Source of the DNA: Alphaproteobacteria bacterium
GTDB taxonomy: Bacteria > Pseudomonadota > Alphaproteobacteria > Acetobacterales > Acetobacteraceae
Assembly (NCBI GenBank): GCA_016869735.1
Contig: VGDL01000028.1
Location: 1 to 46,193, forward strand
DNA length: 46,193 bases
Reading direction: 5' to 3'
A program made the position numbers and the translations under genes. The notes beneath the pieces were generated by a model. That model worked only from the letters and a program-made list of their open reading frames with translations, did not search any database and was not told the DNA's origin. The first letter of the stretch is position 1. Each line of letters starts with the position of its first letter. Below are positions 45,020 through 46,193 of this stretch, piece by piece.

Positions 45020-45816
45020 GCCCGTGCCCCCGCCATCGGATTACCCAAAGCTTCAACCCGCGCCTGCAACGCCATGCGATCAAGCGTGGTGAAGGGAAGG
45101 CTGATGAAAATTTCCAACCGGCGCCGCAGCGCCGCATAAAGTTCGTTTAGCAGCGTCGCGCGTTCCGCGCCGCCGCCCGAAAACTTTGCCGGGTCTGGCA
45201 AGGGCCAGGCCGCGCTGGTGATGGTATCGCCGAAATCCGGGCAGCGCTGGCCTTCCAGCGTATCGCAAAGCGCGATGATGAAATCGAAACGCGGCGCATC
45301 GGGTGCTGCGAATTCTTCCCAGGATTTGGAGCGCAGCGGCGCGACATCATGCCCAAGCGCCTGTAGCTGCGCGAGCACTTCCGGCAGCGGCCCATCCGCC
45401 GCGGGTTCCGACCCGGCCGAATAGGCGCGAAAACGCCCACCGCCGACACGATTCAAAATGGCTTCTGCCATGATGGAGCGTGCCGAATTGCGCGTGCAAA
45501 GGAACAACACCCGCAAGGCGCGTCCAGGCGCGGTGATGGGCGCTGTTGCCCCACCCAGAAACCCGACCAAAGCGGCAAAGGTCGCCGGGGCGCTGGCGTA
45601 GAGCACCTGGCGCCCCTGGCGCTGCGGTGTGACCAGCCCGGCGTCTTCCAGTGCGCGCAAATGGAAGGAAAGCGTGGAAGGCGGCACACCCAGAGCTTCG
45701 GCGATTTCCCCTGCTGCCAGGCCCTCAGGCCCCGCGCCTTGCAGGTTTTGGATCAGGGCCAGCCGGGTGGGCTGGCCAAGGGCGGCAAAAGCCGCAGCAG
45801 CGGATTCTGTTTCCAT
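45016..45816 (-). CDS. ArsR repressor-ArsC arsenate reductase fusion
   Basis: A 266-residue fusion. Residues 1-95 form an ArsR-type winged helix ([30 protein letters not shown]). Residues 102-240 form a thioredoxin-type, low-molecular-weight phosphatase-like ArsC with Cys107 ([16 protein letters not shown]) and the redox pair Cys184/Cys192 ([10 protein letters not shown]). No Cys occurs in the ArsR half, and the usual ELCVCDL arsenite site is absent, so sensing may work through the ArsC cysteines or otherwise (inference). First gene of the arsRC-gapdh-arsJ-flavodoxin operon. Confidence 0.92.
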   Translation of the reverse strand: METESAAAAFAALGQPTRLALIQNLQGAGPEGLAAGEIAEALGVPPSTLSFHLRALEDAGLVTPQRQGRQVLYASAPATFAALVGFLGGATAPITAPGRALRVLFLCTRNSARSIMAEAILNRVGGGRFRAYSAGSEPAADGPLPEVLAQLQALGHDVAPLRSKSWEEFAAPDAPRFDFIIALCDTLEGQRCPDFGDTITSAAWPLPDPAKFSGGGAERATLLNELYAALRRRLEIFISLPFTTLDRMALQARVEALGNPMAGARA

Positions 45817-45878
45817 GTTTCTGGTATAGTCAAAACATAGCCTGATGCACGTGAAGCTTTCATGACAGGGCGGGCGCC
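45817..45878 (-). promoter_or_regulatory. Likely promoter/operator of the ars operon
   Basis: A 62-base spacer before the ArsR-ArsC start. On the minus strand it is AT-rich just before the ATG (GCTATGTTTTGACTATACC). A TTGACT lies too close to the start codon to be an ordinary -35, and no clean ArsR palindrome was found. It is the only place for the operon's promoter, and the operator should sit here too. Confidence 0.35.
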
Positions 45879-46193
45879 CTACCAGCCATTCACCCGATCC
45901 CAGACGGCAATCACCTCATCCCCGCCGTCAACCACGTAATAGCGATCATGCGCGGCAACCGTCAGGCAGGTGTGGTTTGGCGCCACGCGCACCAGGGCGC
46001 CCACGGGAAGCTCCGCGAAGGGCAGAGGGCCAGCGCCGCGCACTTCGCCATGTTCCTGATGGGTGAGCGCGACCATCGCCTCCCCAAAGGACCATTTGCC
46101 GTGGCGGTCCAGCATGACGCCAAAGCCGAGATCCTTCGGCGCCGCCTGGGTGCTGCGATCCTTGGAAAGCGCAATCCCGCCCGCATCAATCAG
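45879..46193 (-). CDS. DSD1-family PLP enzyme (D-serine dehydratase/D-threonine aldolase-like), C-terminal fragment
   Basis: Only the last 104 residues lie in the window; the gene enters from the right edge. IDAGGIALSKDRSTQAAPKD, then LPVGALVRVAPNHTCLT with the His-x-Cys zinc-ligand motif and the ending VIAVWDRVNGW match the beta-domain of DSD1-type fold-III PLP enzymes (D-serine dehydratase-like, D-threonine aldolase). The PLP lysine is outside the window, so the activity is not decided. It is upstream of the ars operon on the same strand and apparently unrelated to it. Confidence 0.8.
   Translation of the reverse strand: MIDAGGIALSKDRSTQAAPKDLGFGVMLDRHGKWSFGEAMVALTHQEHGEVRGAGPLPFAELPVGALVRVAPNHTCLTVAAHDRYYVVDGGDEVIAVWDRVNGW

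Overview
The window looks like chromosomal DNA of a high-GC alphaproteobacterium, most likely a Rhodospirillales/Acetobacteraceae (Roseomonas-like) member. Supporting signs are a CtrA cell-cycle regulator, an RNase E with a very large insertion in its N-terminal half, the aerobic cobaltochelatase pair CobS/CobT next to a J-domain protein and BolA, the order prfB-mrcA-amiC-rne, and three orphan tricarboxylate-type (Bug/TctC) receptors. The family-level assignment is inference. No tRNA, rRNA, CRISPR array, insertion sequence or prophage gene was seen.

Layout. 1-290: N-terminal fragment of an AEC-family permease. 300-404: two palindromes of a dispersed-repeat type. 440-8662: the cell-wall/RNA block, with prfB (carrying a textbook programmed +1 frameshift), PBP1A and amidase on the minus strand, divergent from rne. 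8666-9826: a decayed region holding a relic of an esterase-like/phytase gene and a receptor gene broken by one in-frame stop. 9862-15698: the esterase-like protein, cobT, cobS and a J-domain protein on the minus strand, bolA on the plus strand, then a small exported protein and a Nudix hydrolase. 16008-22768: a type I secretion locus made of a large S8 protease with calcium-loop insertions, four 345-bp PPC repeats and an RTX tail, followed by its ABC exporter and membrane-fusion protein. The outer-membrane channel is not in the window.

22869-34114: housekeeping and metabolic genes: a MAPEG protein, rhodanese, Bug receptor, serine hydrolase, tsaB-rimI, DUF2244, nth, a crotonase/dienoyl-CoA-reductase-like/crotonase operon, a methyltransferase with an unusual C-terminal domain, an IalB-like protein and rlmN. 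34146-42269: ctrA, an epoxide-hydrolase-like protein, a CMD-family protein, a Crp/Fnr regulator divergent from a fumarylacetoacetate-hydrolase-family gene, a hydrolase, a sugar-epimerase-like SDR, a TPR protein and a third Bug receptor.

42272-45816: a tight four-gene minus-strand arsenic operon: an ArsR-ArsC fusion, an ArsJ-associated GAPDH, ArsJ, and a small flavodoxin-like protein. GAPDH would make 1-arseno-3-phosphoglycerate and ArsJ would export it. The fused ArsR domain has no cysteines, so how it senses arsenic is unclear. The window ends in the C-terminus of a DSD1-type PLP enzyme.

Most worth a second look: the secreted protease locus, the cysteine-free ArsR fused to ArsC in an operon with a flavodoxin-like protein, the decayed 8.67-9.83 kb region with a hairpin over a ribosome-binding site, and the methyltransferase with a possible PqqD-like C-terminal domain.
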